Below the pieces are notes generated by a model. The model ran no database searches and was not told where the DNA came from. It worked only from the letters and a program-made list of their open reading frames with translations. A program made the position numbers and the translations under genes. From JBDLRH01 sp039800165 (GTDB lineage Bacteria > Pseudomonadota > Gammaproteobacteria > Burkholderiales > Burkholderiaceae_C), in assembly GCA_039800165.1 (NCBI GenBank), contig JBDLRH010000118.1, positions 1 to 17,027 of the forward strand: a DNA stretch of 17,027 nt, given 5' to 3'. Positions 6,850-13,201 of the stretch are shown here, piece after piece. Position 1 is the first letter of the stretch; every line of letters starts with the position of its first letter.

Positions 6850-8263
6850 TCTTCACCTCGCCGTTTTCCTGCACCAGCCACGACTGGATCGCGTTGTTGT
6901 GATAGATCGAGCGCGAGCCGCGCACCGCACGCAGTTGCGCGTAGGTGGCCTGCACATGGCCGGCCTCGTCCGTGGCGCGGCTCTGGATGATGGCCGGCTT
7001 GCCGTCCCACACCCAGTCGATGTTGAAGCGCGTGAGGCAGCGGTCCATCACCGGGCCCTGCAGCCGCGCCGCCCGCCAGTTGCGTCCGCCGTCCACCGAC
7101 ACATCCACCTTGCGCACCTTGCCGCGGCCCGACCATGCCAGCCCGCTGATGTTGTAGAAGCCCCGATCGAGCAGCACCTGGCCGCCCGACGGCGTGGTGA
7201 CCACGCTCTTGACCTCCTGGATGCTGGTGTACTGGCGATGCACGCCATTGGGCATCAGGTCCACGTAGTGCAGCACCTCGTCCTTGGTGGCGTAGGGCTG
7301 GTCGCCCACCTCGATGCGGCGCAGGTACTTGACCCAGCTCACGCCCTGCACGCCGGGCACCACCAGGCGCAGCGGGTAGCCGTTTTCGGGGCGCAGCATC
7401 TCGCCGTTCTGGCCGTAGGCCACGAACACCTGGCCCGAGGTGATCAGGCTCATCGGGATGGTGCGCGTCATCGATGAGCCGTCGGCGCCCTCGGCCAGCA
7501 CGAACTTGCCCTGCCGGAGGTCGGCACCGGCCATCTCCAGCAGCGTGATCAGCGGCACGCCGGTGAACTCGCTGCACGAAATCATGCCGTGGCTGTACTG
7601 GCAGGTCGGCACCGCCACGTTGCCCCACTCCATGCCGGTATTGGCACCGCACTCGATGAAGTGAAAGCGCGACACCGAAGGCAGCCGCATCAGCTCGTCC
7701 ATGGTGAAGACCATCGGCTTCTTCACCATGCCGTTGACCATCAGGCGGTGCTTGGACGGGTCGATGTCCCACCAGCCCTGGTGATGACGCTCGAAGTGCA
7801 GGCCGCTGGGCGTGACGATGCCGAACAGGCTTTGCAGCGGTGCGAAGCTCACCGAGGCCTGCGCGGTCTGCGTCAGGCCCGGGCTCTGGCGGCGCTGCAC
7901 ATTGCCTTCGTACTTCGAGGGCTTGCCGTAGCCGTCGGTCACCACCGGCTGGCCCAGGCCCCGCGTGTGCTCGGGCAGGTTCAGGATGTTCGGATCGCCC
8001 CCCTCGGTGGGCACCGGGTTGCCCTGCGCATGCGACAGGGTAGCCGCACCTGCGGCCGCCGACGCGCTGGCTGCGGCGAAGGCGCGGCGAATGAAGTCGC
8101 GGCGGCCCTGCTTGCCCTCGGCAAACACCGTCTTGATGTCCTGCGGCGCGAGAAAGTTCTCGGGCGCCTTGATCAGTCGTCCCGAGCCCGCACCGCCGCT
8201 CACCACCGCAGCCCGCGCCGCCGGTACCGCGGCCCTGTCCTGTTCCGAGTCTGTTGCTCTCAC
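6833..8263 (-). CDS. soxC: Sulfane dehydrogenase molybdenum subunit SoxC
   Basis: Molybdenum-cofactor protein of the sulfite oxidase family. With SoxD it oxidises the sulfane sulfur left on SoxY after SoxB. I chose the GTG at 8261-8263, preceded by GCAGGAGG four bases upstream, giving 476 residues. An ATG at 8332 is in frame but has no ribosome-binding site. A Tat signal, GRRDFIRRAFAAASASAAAG (RR at 54-55), lies behind an N-terminal extension of about 50 residues. The molybdenum-ligand region is HFIECGANTGMEW (Cys about 205). GGRNWRAARLQGP and the C-terminal immunoglobulin-like dimer domain follow. SoxC without Tat processing would be inactive, so the internal signal matters. Confidence 0.93.
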   Translation of the reverse strand: MRATDSEQDRAAVPAARAAVVSGGAGSGRLIKAPENFLAPQDIKTVFAEGKQGRRDFIRRAFAAASASAAAGAATLSHAQGNPVPTEGGDPNILNLPEHTRGLGQPVVTDGYGKPSKYEGNVQRRQSPGLTQTAQASVSFAPLQSLFGIVTPSGLHFERHHQGWWDIDPSKHRLMVNGMVKKPMVFTMDELMRLPSVSRFHFIECGANTGMEWGNVAVPTCQYSHGMISCSEFTGVPLITLLEMAGADLRQGKFVLAEGADGSSMTRTIPMSLITSGQVFVAYGQNGEMLRPENGYPLRLVVPGVQGVSWVKYLRRIEVGDQPYATKDEVLHYVDLMPNGVHRQYTSIQEVKSVVTTPSGGQVLLDRGFYNISGLAWSGRGKVRKVDVSVDGGRNWRAARLQGPVMDRCLTRFNIDWVWDGKPAIIQSRATDEAGHVQATYAQLRAVRGSRSIYHNNAIQSWLVQENGEVKNVQLS

Positions 8264-8334
8264 TGTGCCTCCTGCACCTCGCGCCGCTGTGGCGCCCGCC
8301 TGCCCCTGGATGAGCGCATGGTGGCGCCACATCC

Positions 8335-8375
8335 TTACTCAATCCTTATATGATTGATTACGAATATATTGGAGT
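8335..8375. promoter_or_regulatory. AT-rich putative control region upstream of soxC
   Basis: A roughly 40-base AT-rich island in a very GC-rich setting, between the small cytochrome gene and soxC. It contains TGATTGAT (8351-8358) and TATATT (8365-8370). The octamer TGATTGAT recurs on the minus strand at 10846-10853, in front of the ArsR-type regulator gene. It is a candidate promoter/operator for soxCDYZAXB. No good -35/-10 pair with normal spacing could be fixed. Confidence 0.4.
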
Positions 8376-8415
8376 CGGCGCAAGTATGGATCGGGGTTTA
8401 CCCGATGCCTGGATG

Positions 8416-8431
8416 CCTGGGCTCAGCCAGG
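8416..8431 (-). other. Short hairpin and 8-bp tandem repeat after the small cytochrome gene
   Basis: CCTGG and CCAGG arms with a 6-base loop abut the stop codon of the cytochrome gene. Next to it GATGCCTG is repeated in tandem at 8404-8411 and 8412-8419. There is no U tract. It may stabilise the 3' end of a short message. Confidence 0.3.
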
Positions 8432-8782
8432 TCAGCGAAACTTGTAGTGGTCGCGGTTGAGCACCGCCGCCACCGCGGTGACCTCTTCGGGAAACAGCCC
8501 GAGGTTGAGTTCGGTGTTGCACTGCTCCACCATGCCGCGCAGGAAGCCTGGCGTGTTGATGCGCCCCTGCGGCCGGTAGATGGCCGAGCCGTCGCCGCCC
8601 ACCTTGCGCGTGTGGCACTGCGCGCACTTGTGCTCGGCGATCAGCTTGGCACCCATCGCCAGATCGGCGTCCTTGAAGATCGAAGGCCCCTGGGCCTGCG
8701 CCTGCGCCACGCCAACCCACAGCAGCAGCGCCAGGCCACCGACCCGCGCCACGCGACGCCGCTGCATCCACCCATCCTTCAT
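8432..8782 (-). CDS. Small monohaem c-type cytochrome of the sox locus
   Basis: Probable periplasmic electron carrier. The protein has 116 residues from the ATG at 8782, which has AGGAG 6 bases upstream; the frame stays open further up but no ribosome-binding site supports a longer form. The signal peptide ends near AQAQ (about residue 31). The mature protein is only about 86 residues, with one haem motif, KCAQCH, and a later GMVEQCNTELNLGLFPEEV segment offering Met as a possible axial ligand plus a third cysteine. It sits between the thioredoxin gene and soxC, has its own promoter-like sequence, and could accept electrons from SoxXA or SoxCD. I cannot equate it with SoxE, which is larger and diheme. 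Confidence 0.85.
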   Translation of the reverse strand: MKDGWMQRRRVARVGGLALLLWVGVAQAQAQGPSIFKDADLAMGAKLIAEHKCAQCHTRKVGGDGSAIYRPQGRINTPGFLRGMVEQCNTELNLGLFPEEVTAVAAVLNRDHYKFR

Positions 8783-8854
8783 CGCATGCTCCTGTCTGCC
8801 GGTGCGCTGCACCTCGCGCCGGGATGGCGCCCGCGGTTCATCCACACACGATGG

Positions 8855-8882
8855 ATCATCAACAGAAGGCACCGGAAGTCAA
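8855..8882 (-). promoter_or_regulatory. Putative sigma70 promoter for the small cytochrome (and possibly sox) genes
   Basis: On the minus strand TTGACT (plus 8877-8882) and GATGAT (plus 8855-8860) are separated by 16 bases. This predicts a transcript start near 8848 and a leader of about 65 bases before the ATG at 8782. It lies in the 144-base gap after the thioredoxin gene. Confidence 0.45.
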
Positions 8883-8926
8883 TCCCCGCAGGCCGCGCCA
8901 GATGCGGAGCAGGCGTGCGCCGTGCT

Positions 8927-9475
8927 TCAGCCCAAGGAGCGCCGCGCCTGCGCGATGCGATCTTCCAGGTACACGCCATAGAAGTCGGGCAGCGACGCGC
9001 CCGCCAGGCGCGGGGCCACTTCGCGCGCGCCCTTGCCGATGAACAGCAGCGTAGGCGCCACCGTCACGCCCCAGCGGCGCACCACGGCATCGTGGTCGGT
9101 GGCCCGGCCGTCCAGGTCGCGCAGCGCGCGGCGGCTGCGCATGTCGATCTGCACCACCTGCAGCGCCGACTCGGCCATCAACGGCCCGAGGTAGTTGTCG
9201 CGCACCACGCGGCAGTACGGGCAGCCGGGCAGGCTCACCATCACCACCAGCGGCTGTTGCCGCGCAAGCGCCTGCGCCAGCGCATCGGCCAGCGACGCTG
9301 GCACCGGCAACTGCACGCGACCTTCGTGTGCGGGTGGGCCCAGCCCTGCGCCCTGCTGCGCATGCACGGGCCTGGCGCTGCCCCACGCCAGCAGGCCCAC
9401 GCCCGTCATGGCAGCCGCACACAGTTCGCGCCTGCGCAGCCCTGCGACACCCCGGGTTGCGGCATCGCACTTCAC
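8927..9475 (-). CDS. soxW: SoxW-like periplasmic thioredoxin
   Basis: Thioredoxin-fold thiol-disulfide reductase, probably acting on oxidised SoxY or on cytochrome thiols in the periplasm. It has 182 residues. The N-terminus GLRRRELCAAAMTGVGLLAWG (RR within 14-16) looks like a Tat signal. The active site is GCPYC (C85, C88) and the cis-proline is in VAPTLLF (P141). The GTG start overlaps the TGA stop of the upstream gene as GTGA, a classic translational-coupling arrangement. The CPYC centre and the Sox location support the SoxW assignment, but the sequence is more divergent than the core Sox proteins. The electron donor SoxV/CcdA is not encoded in this window. Confidence 0.75.
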   Translation of the reverse strand: MKCDAATRGVAGLRRRELCAAAMTGVGLLAWGSARPVHAQQGAGLGPPAHEGRVQLPVPASLADALAQALARQQPLVVMVSLPGCPYCRVVRDNYLGPLMAESALQVVQIDMRSRRALRDLDGRATDHDAVVRRWGVTVAPTLLFIGKGAREVAPRLAGASLPDFYGVYLEDRIAQARRSLG

Positions 9476-10428
9476 GGTTCGCGCTCCATCTGCAGGTAGG
9501 TGTTGTAGGCGTTCATGCGGTTGGCCACGCGAAACAGCGGCAGGTGCTCAAACGCGGTCCAGTCGGCTGCCGCATAGGCCTCATCGAACGGTTCCATGTT
9601 GCGCGCAGCGCGGCCCATGGTCTCGCGCAGGTGGCGCAGGTAATCGGCGGTCAGGCGCATGTCCTGCCGTGCAGACGTCGACAGCGGCCCGTGCCCCGGC
9701 ACGATGGTCTGTGCATCGAACTTCAACAGCGCATCCAGCGAATCGATCCACTGGCGGGTGTTGGCCTGCCCGACAAACGGAATGCGGCCGCGAAACACCA
9801 GGTCGCCCGCAAACAGCACGCGCTGCGAGGGCAGCCACACCGCCAGGTCTTCGGGCGTGTGCGCCGGGCCCAGCGGCTCGATCTCGAAGGCCACGCCGCC
9901 CACGCGCAAGGTGGTGCGCTGCGTGAGCCAGTCATCGGCCGGCACCAGGCGGGTGGATTCATCGATCCACGGCGCCAGTTCGTCGCGCGAGGCCTTCAGG
10001 CGCAGCGCCGCGGTGTCGGAGTTCAGGTACTCCAGCGCCGCACGGTGCGCGACAACCCTGGCGCCAGCCTCCACAAAAGCCTGCAGTCCGTAGATGTGGT
10101 CGGCGTGATAGTGGGTCACGATGACATGCGTCACCCGCTGCGGCGTGACCTTCGCAATCGCCTGCATCAGCTCGCGCGCCAGCGCCGGCGAGCCCAGCGC
10201 GTCGATCACCACCACACCTTGCGGCGTGACGACGAACGCCGCGTTGGAGATGAAGTTGCGGTTGGCCGGGCTGCCCAGCGCCGAGGCGCCTTGCACGAAC
10301 CACACGCCCGGCGCCACCGGTTCGGGGCGCAGCGCAGGTGCGTCTTGCGCCCGCACAACCGCCGCGCCCGCAAGCGTGGCCACCACCGCCAACAGCAGCA
10401 CTGCCCAAGACCGGCGCCACGCCTGCAT
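9472..10428 (-). CDS. SoxH-like metallo-beta-lactamase-fold hydrolase
   Basis: Periplasmic zinc hydrolase of the metallo-beta-lactamase superfamily, resembling SoxH and the quinoprotein-relay metallohydrolases. It has 318 residues from the ATG at 10428, 14 bases after the regulator's stop. An earlier in-frame start would overlap that gene. A signal peptide (MQAWRRSWAVLLLAVVATLA) ends near VRAQ. Metal ligands visible are THYHADH (H106, H108, D110, H111), H190 in GPAHTPED, D209 in LFAGDL and H246 in VPGHGP. It is translationally coupled to the thioredoxin gene. The substrate is unknown; in other bacteria soxH is not essential for thiosulfate oxidation. A possible role is hydrolysis of thioester or glutathione-type sulfur adducts, which is speculation. 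Confidence 0.8.
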   Translation of the reverse strand: MQAWRRSWAVLLLAVVATLAGAAVVRAQDAPALRPEPVAPGVWFVQGASALGSPANRNFISNAAFVVTPQGVVVIDALGSPALARELMQAIAKVTPQRVTHVIVTHYHADHIYGLQAFVEAGARVVAHRAALEYLNSDTAALRLKASRDELAPWIDESTRLVPADDWLTQRTTLRVGGVAFEIEPLGPAHTPEDLAVWLPSQRVLFAGDLVFRGRIPFVGQANTRQWIDSLDALLKFDAQTIVPGHGPLSTSARQDMRLTADYLRHLRETMGRAARNMEPFDEAYAAADWTAFEHLPLFRVANRMNAYNTYLQMEREP

Positions 10429-10442
10429 GGATTGCCGCCCGT

Positions 10443-10820
10443 TCAGGCCACCGACTCGATCGCGATCTGGGTGCAGACAGCGCGGCACAGGGTGACCACG
10501 CGGTCATTGATGATGCGGTAGTAGATCTGCACGCCGTCGCGGCGCTTGCCCAGCACGCCGGCCTGATACAGCGTGTTGAGGTGCTGCGACATGTTGGGCT
10601 GCGTGGTCTTGATCTCGGCGAGCAGTTCGCTCACGTTCTTCTCGCCGTTGCACAGGCTCGAGATGATCTTCAGCCGCATCGGCGCCGACATCACCCGAAA
10701 CACCTCGGCTGCCGACTCGAACACCTCGTCGGTCTCGAGCACGGCTTCAGCCGCCGCGGCCCCCGCCGGGCGGGCGGCGGTCTTGCGGACGGGCTTGCGG
10801 GCAGCGGTGGAAGTGGCCAT
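10443..10820 (-). CDS. ArsR-family transcriptional regulator (SoxR-type)
   Basis: Winged-helix repressor of the ArsR/SmtB family, probably controlling the sox genes. It has 125 residues from the ATG at 10820; an upstream TTG is less likely. The N-terminal tail (1-25) is Ala/Lys/Arg-rich. The HTH runs from VFRVMSAPMRLKIISSL through TTQPNMSQHLNTLYQAG, and the wing is KRRDGVQIYYRI. Cys57 in SSLCNGEKNV, Cys112 and Cys116 occupy the same regions as the paired cysteines of the persulfide sensors SqrR, BigR and SoxR, so it is likely a reactive-sulfur sensor rather than a metal sensor (no ELCVCDL motif). It is first in a run with the hydrolase and thioredoxin genes. It is unrelated to the superoxide-responsive SoxR. 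Confidence 0.85.
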   Translation of the reverse strand: MATSTAARKPVRKTAARPAGAAAAEAVLETDEVFESAAEVFRVMSAPMRLKIISSLCNGEKNVSELLAEIKTTQPNMSQHLNTLYQAGVLGKRRDGVQIYYRIINDRVVTLCRAVCTQIAIESVA

Positions 10821-10845
10821 GAGCGAGGGGCGCCGCAGGCGCCAG

Positions 10846-10868
10846 ATCAATCAGTGGCTACTAATATA
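10846..10868 (-). promoter_or_regulatory. Putative promoter/operator of the ArsR-type regulator
   Basis: On the minus strand TATATT (plus 10863-10868) is a good -10 element. TGATTGAT (plus 10846-10853) lies just downstream and matches an octamer upstream of soxC. TTTACA lies too close (about 12 bases) to serve as a -35. A repressor site overlapping the start of transcription would fit autoregulation. Confidence 0.35.
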
Positions 10869-10918
10869 CGCCGGCCGCATGTAAAGCGCCACCCCCTGCC
10901 TCGGATCGCAGAGGGGGC

Positions 10919-11008
10919 TATACGGTGGTATGCGGTGGCATGCGGCGGCATACGGCGGCATACCGCGGAGCACGGCGTGACGTGTCGGGATACGTCGGGA
11001 CACGGCGC
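10919..11008. repeat. Degenerate 10-bp tandem repeat between prpE and the sox regulator
   Basis: About nine head-to-tail 10-base units occupy this gap. The first five are TATACGGTGG, TATGCGGTGG, CATGCGGCGG, CATACGGCGG and CATACCGCGG (consensus YATRCGGYGG). The last four are more decayed (for example GATACGTCGG). The period equals about one helical turn. Internal arms GGTATGC and GCATACC could pair. It lies outside any convincing reading frame, in the 244-base gap between the 3' end of prpE and the 5' end of the regulator gene. Confidence 0.7.
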
Positions 11009-11022
11009 ACACGAATCGTCGA

Positions 11023-11037
11023 GCGGCAGCGTGCCGC
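11023..11037 (-). terminator. Hairpin after prpE
   Basis: GCGGCA-GCG-TGCCGC is a perfect 6-base stem with a 3-base loop, 28 bases after the prpE stop. There is no U tract, so it is a weak terminator candidate. A second imperfect GC-rich hairpin (CCCCCT to AGGGGG, about 10891-10917) lies farther downstream. Confidence 0.35.
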
Positions 11038-11064
11038 CGCGTAAGCCCTGGCCGCGCCAGCGCC

Positions 11065-12963
11065 TCAGCGCGCCGCCACCAGGTCCTTGATCTGCTGCAG
11101 CGCCGACGGGTCTTCGATGGTGGTCAGGTCGCCGGCGTCGCGGCCCTCGCACACCGCCTGGATGGCGCGACGCAGCAGCTTGCCGCTGCGCGTCTTGGGC
11201 AGGATGGTGACAAAGCGCACGCGCGCCGGCCGCGCCACCGCACCGAGCTGCTCGTCCACCAGCTTCATGATCTCGCCCTCGAGCTTGAGCTTGCCCGCAT
11301 CGTCGGAGGCCAGCGAGGTGTCCTTGATGACGGCAAAGGCCATCGCCACCTGGCCCTTGAGCTGATCGGCCACGCCCACCACCGCCACCTCGGCCACGTT
11401 CGGGTGGCTGGAGATGCTCTCCTCGATTTCGCGGGTGCCCAGGCGGTGGCCGGCGACGTTGATCACGTCATCGGTGCGGCCAAGGATGTAGTAGTAGCCG
11501 TCCTTGTCGCGGATGCCCCAGTCGAAGGTGCTGTAGACCATCTTGCCGGGGATGCTCGACCAGTAGGTCTTGACGAAACGCTCGTCGTCGCGCCACACCG
11601 TCTGCATGAAGCCCGGCGGCGTGGGGCCCTCCACCACCACCACGCCCTTCTCGTCGGCGCCGGTCAGTTCCTCGCCGGTGGATTCGTGCAGCAGCTTCAC
11701 GTTGTAGCCGTACATCGGGATGCCGGGGCTGCCGAACTTGCTGGCCTTCTTCTCCACGCCGTTGGCAATCGTCAGGATCGGCCAGCCACTTTCGGTCTGC
11801 CAGTAGTTGTCGATGATCGGCACACCCAGGCCGTCGGCAATCCAGCGCGCGGTGGGCTCGTCCAGCGGCTCGCCTGCGAGGAACAGCGCACGCAGCGACG
11901 ACAGGTCGTACTTCTTCAGGTAGGCCGGGTCCTGCTTCTTGAGCACGCGCACTGCGGTGGGCGCGCTGAACATCACCGTCACCTTGTACTTCTCGACCAG
12001 GCTCCACCAGATGCCGCCGTCGGGGCGGATCGGCAGGCCCTCGTAGACGATGGTGGCCATGCCGGCGATCAGCGGCCCGTAGACGATGTAGCTGTGGCCC
12101 ACCACCCAGCCGATGTCGCTGGTGGAAAAGTAGGTCTCGCCCGGCTTGCCCATGAAGATGTGCTGCATGCTGGCGGCGAGTGCCACCGCATAGCCGCCGG
12201 TGTCGCGCTGCACGCCCTTGGGCTTGCCGGTGGTGCCCGAGGTGTAGATGGTGTAGCTGATGTCGGTGGACTTCATCCACTCGCACGGCACCTGCGCGTT
12301 CATGTGCTGCTCGCGCAGCGCGGCGTAATCCAGATCGCGGCCGGCCTCGATCGCCATCTTCGCCAGGCCCCGGTTGACCAAAATCACCTTGGCCGGCTTG
12401 TGCTTCGACAGGCGGATCGCCTCATCGAGCAGCGGCTTGTACTCCACCACCTTGCCGCCGCGCGAGCCGGCGTCGGCGCTGAAGATCAGCTTGGGCTCGG
12501 CGTCCTCGATGCGGGTGGCCAGCGAGTGCGACGCGAAGCCGCCAAACACCACCGAGTGGATGGCGCCGATGCGCGCGCAGGCCAGCATCGCGAAGATCGC
12601 CTCGGCAATCATCGGCATGTAGATCAGCACCCGGTCGCCCTTGCCCACGCCCTGCCCCTTGAGCATCGCGGCGGTGCGCTGCACCTCGGCATGCAGCTCG
12701 CGAAAGCTGTACACCTTCTCCTGGTTCGTCTCGGTGGAGACGTAGATCAGCGCGCGCTGGTCGGCGCGGTCTTTCAGGTGCCGGTCCACCGCGTTGTGGC
12801 ACAGGTTGGTGGTGCCGTCGGCAAACCAGTGCGCAAACGGCGGGTTGCTCCAGTCGCAGATCTGCCTGGGCGGCTGCTGCCAGTCAATCAGCTTGGCCTG
12901 CTCGGCCCAGAAGGCGTCGCGGTCGGCGAGCGAGCGGCGATGGAAATCAGCAAAACCGGACAT
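11065..12963 (-). CDS. prpE: Propionyl-CoA synthetase
   Basis: Cytoplasmic acyl-CoA synthetase of the ANL superfamily, activating propionate with ATP and CoA and usually feeding the methylcitrate cycle. It has 632 residues from the ATG at 12963, preceded by GAGGAG; an upstream in-frame ATG at 12996 has no such site. The P-loop is IYTSGTTGKPKGV (239-251), followed by QRDTGGYAVALAASM, which is the PrpE form; acetate-specific Acs has GSTGKPKG and HTTGGY. NYWQTESGWP and YILGRTDDVINVAGHRLGT are conserved adenylation motifs. Lys595 in KTRSGK is the catalytic lysine, which is often controlled by acetylation. No prpB, prpC or prpD is present here. Acetate may be a side substrate. Confidence 0.93.
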   Translation of the reverse strand: MSGFADFHRRSLADRDAFWAEQAKLIDWQQPPRQICDWSNPPFAHWFADGTTNLCHNAVDRHLKDRADQRALIYVSTETNQEKVYSFRELHAEVQRTAAMLKGQGVGKGDRVLIYMPMIAEAIFAMLACARIGAIHSVVFGGFASHSLATRIEDAEPKLIFSADAGSRGGKVVEYKPLLDEAIRLSKHKPAKVILVNRGLAKMAIEAGRDLDYAALREQHMNAQVPCEWMKSTDISYTIYTSGTTGKPKGVQRDTGGYAVALAASMQHIFMGKPGETYFSTSDIGWVVGHSYIVYGPLIAGMATIVYEGLPIRPDGGIWWSLVEKYKVTVMFSAPTAVRVLKKQDPAYLKKYDLSSLRALFLAGEPLDEPTARWIADGLGVPIIDNYWQTESGWPILTIANGVEKKASKFGSPGIPMYGYNVKLLHESTGEELTGADEKGVVVVEGPTPPGFMQTVWRDDERFVKTYWSSIPGKMVYSTFDWGIRDKDGYYYILGRTDDVINVAGHRLGTREIEESISSHPNVAEVAVVGVADQLKGQVAMAFAVIKDTSLASDDAGKLKLEGEIMKLVDEQLGAVARPARVRFVTILPKTRSGKLLRRAIQAVCEGRDAGDLTTIEDPSALQQIKDLVAAR

Positions 12964-13106
12964 GGGGTCTCCTCGGAACCGTCTTTCTGAATTCATAATT
13001 ATGGAGGGGCGACTTGCGTGAGGCTGACGCGTCGCACGTGGCGGGTAACGGGTGACGGGGGCGGCTTAAGCAGCTGGCTGACGCAGCGGCGTGCCCGCCG
13101 GATACC

Positions 13107-13135
13107 TTGACCGCATCTTGCAGGGTTAATTACAT
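13107..13135 (+). promoter_or_regulatory. Putative sigma70 promoter of the REC-BLUF gene
   Basis: TTGACC (13107-13112) and TTACAT (13130-13135) are 17 bases apart. The -35 is good and the -10 weak. The -10 lies inside the first copy of a 10-bp-spaced direct repeat, so an activator or repressor binding there would act directly on this promoter. Confidence 0.4.
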
Positions 13136-13145
13136 CTAATTACAT
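13127..13145. repeat. Direct repeat TAATTACAT, 10-bp spacing
   Basis: TAATTACAT occurs at 13127-13135 and again at 13137-13145, exactly one helical turn apart and on the same DNA face. It overlaps the predicted -10 region. The A+T content contrasts with the surroundings, which suggests a functional binding site. Confidence 0.5.
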
Positions 13146-13201
13146 TCTGGCTTTCCTTACCGATGCATGGCCCCGCTGGTTCAGGGGGCCGGAAAGCCCG
13201 A

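Larger units (their letters stand above)
12964..13201. promoter_or_regulatory. Divergent intergenic region between prpE and the REC-BLUF gene
   Basis: A 238-base gap without a gene. Near prpE it holds an AT-rich spot (GAATTCATAATTATG, 12988-13002) that could supply the prpE -10. On the other side a plus-strand promoter-like pair and a direct repeat precede the photoreceptor gene. The middle part is GC-rich and shows nothing recognisable. Confidence 0.5.

Noticed and set aside
6810..8342. Second minus-strand frame of 510 codons across soxC
   Set aside because: Offset frame of soxC; Gly/Arg/Ala-rich with no recognisable motif.
8432..8782. Calling the small cytochrome SoxE or SoxF
   Set aside because: It has one haem motif and about 86 mature residues. 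SoxE is a larger diheme cytochrome and SoxF a flavoprotein.
10891..10917. Intrinsic terminator formed by CCCCCT and AGGGGG
   Set aside because: The stem is imperfect with a loop of about 14 bases and has no U run on either strand, so it is mentioned only as a weak hairpin.
10919..11008. CRISPR array or phage-type iteron origin
   Set aside because: Units are 10 bp, contiguous and degenerate, with no spacers and no replication gene nearby.
11065..12963. Acetyl-CoA synthetase (acs) as the name for the ANL synthetase
   Set aside because: The GTTGKPKGVQRDTGGYAVALAASM region matches propionyl-CoA synthetase rather than the GSTGKPKG/HTTGGY form of Acs.
11404..12990. Plus-strand open frame of 528 codons
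   Set aside because: Antisense shadow of prpE, with the same low-information composition and no family resemblance.
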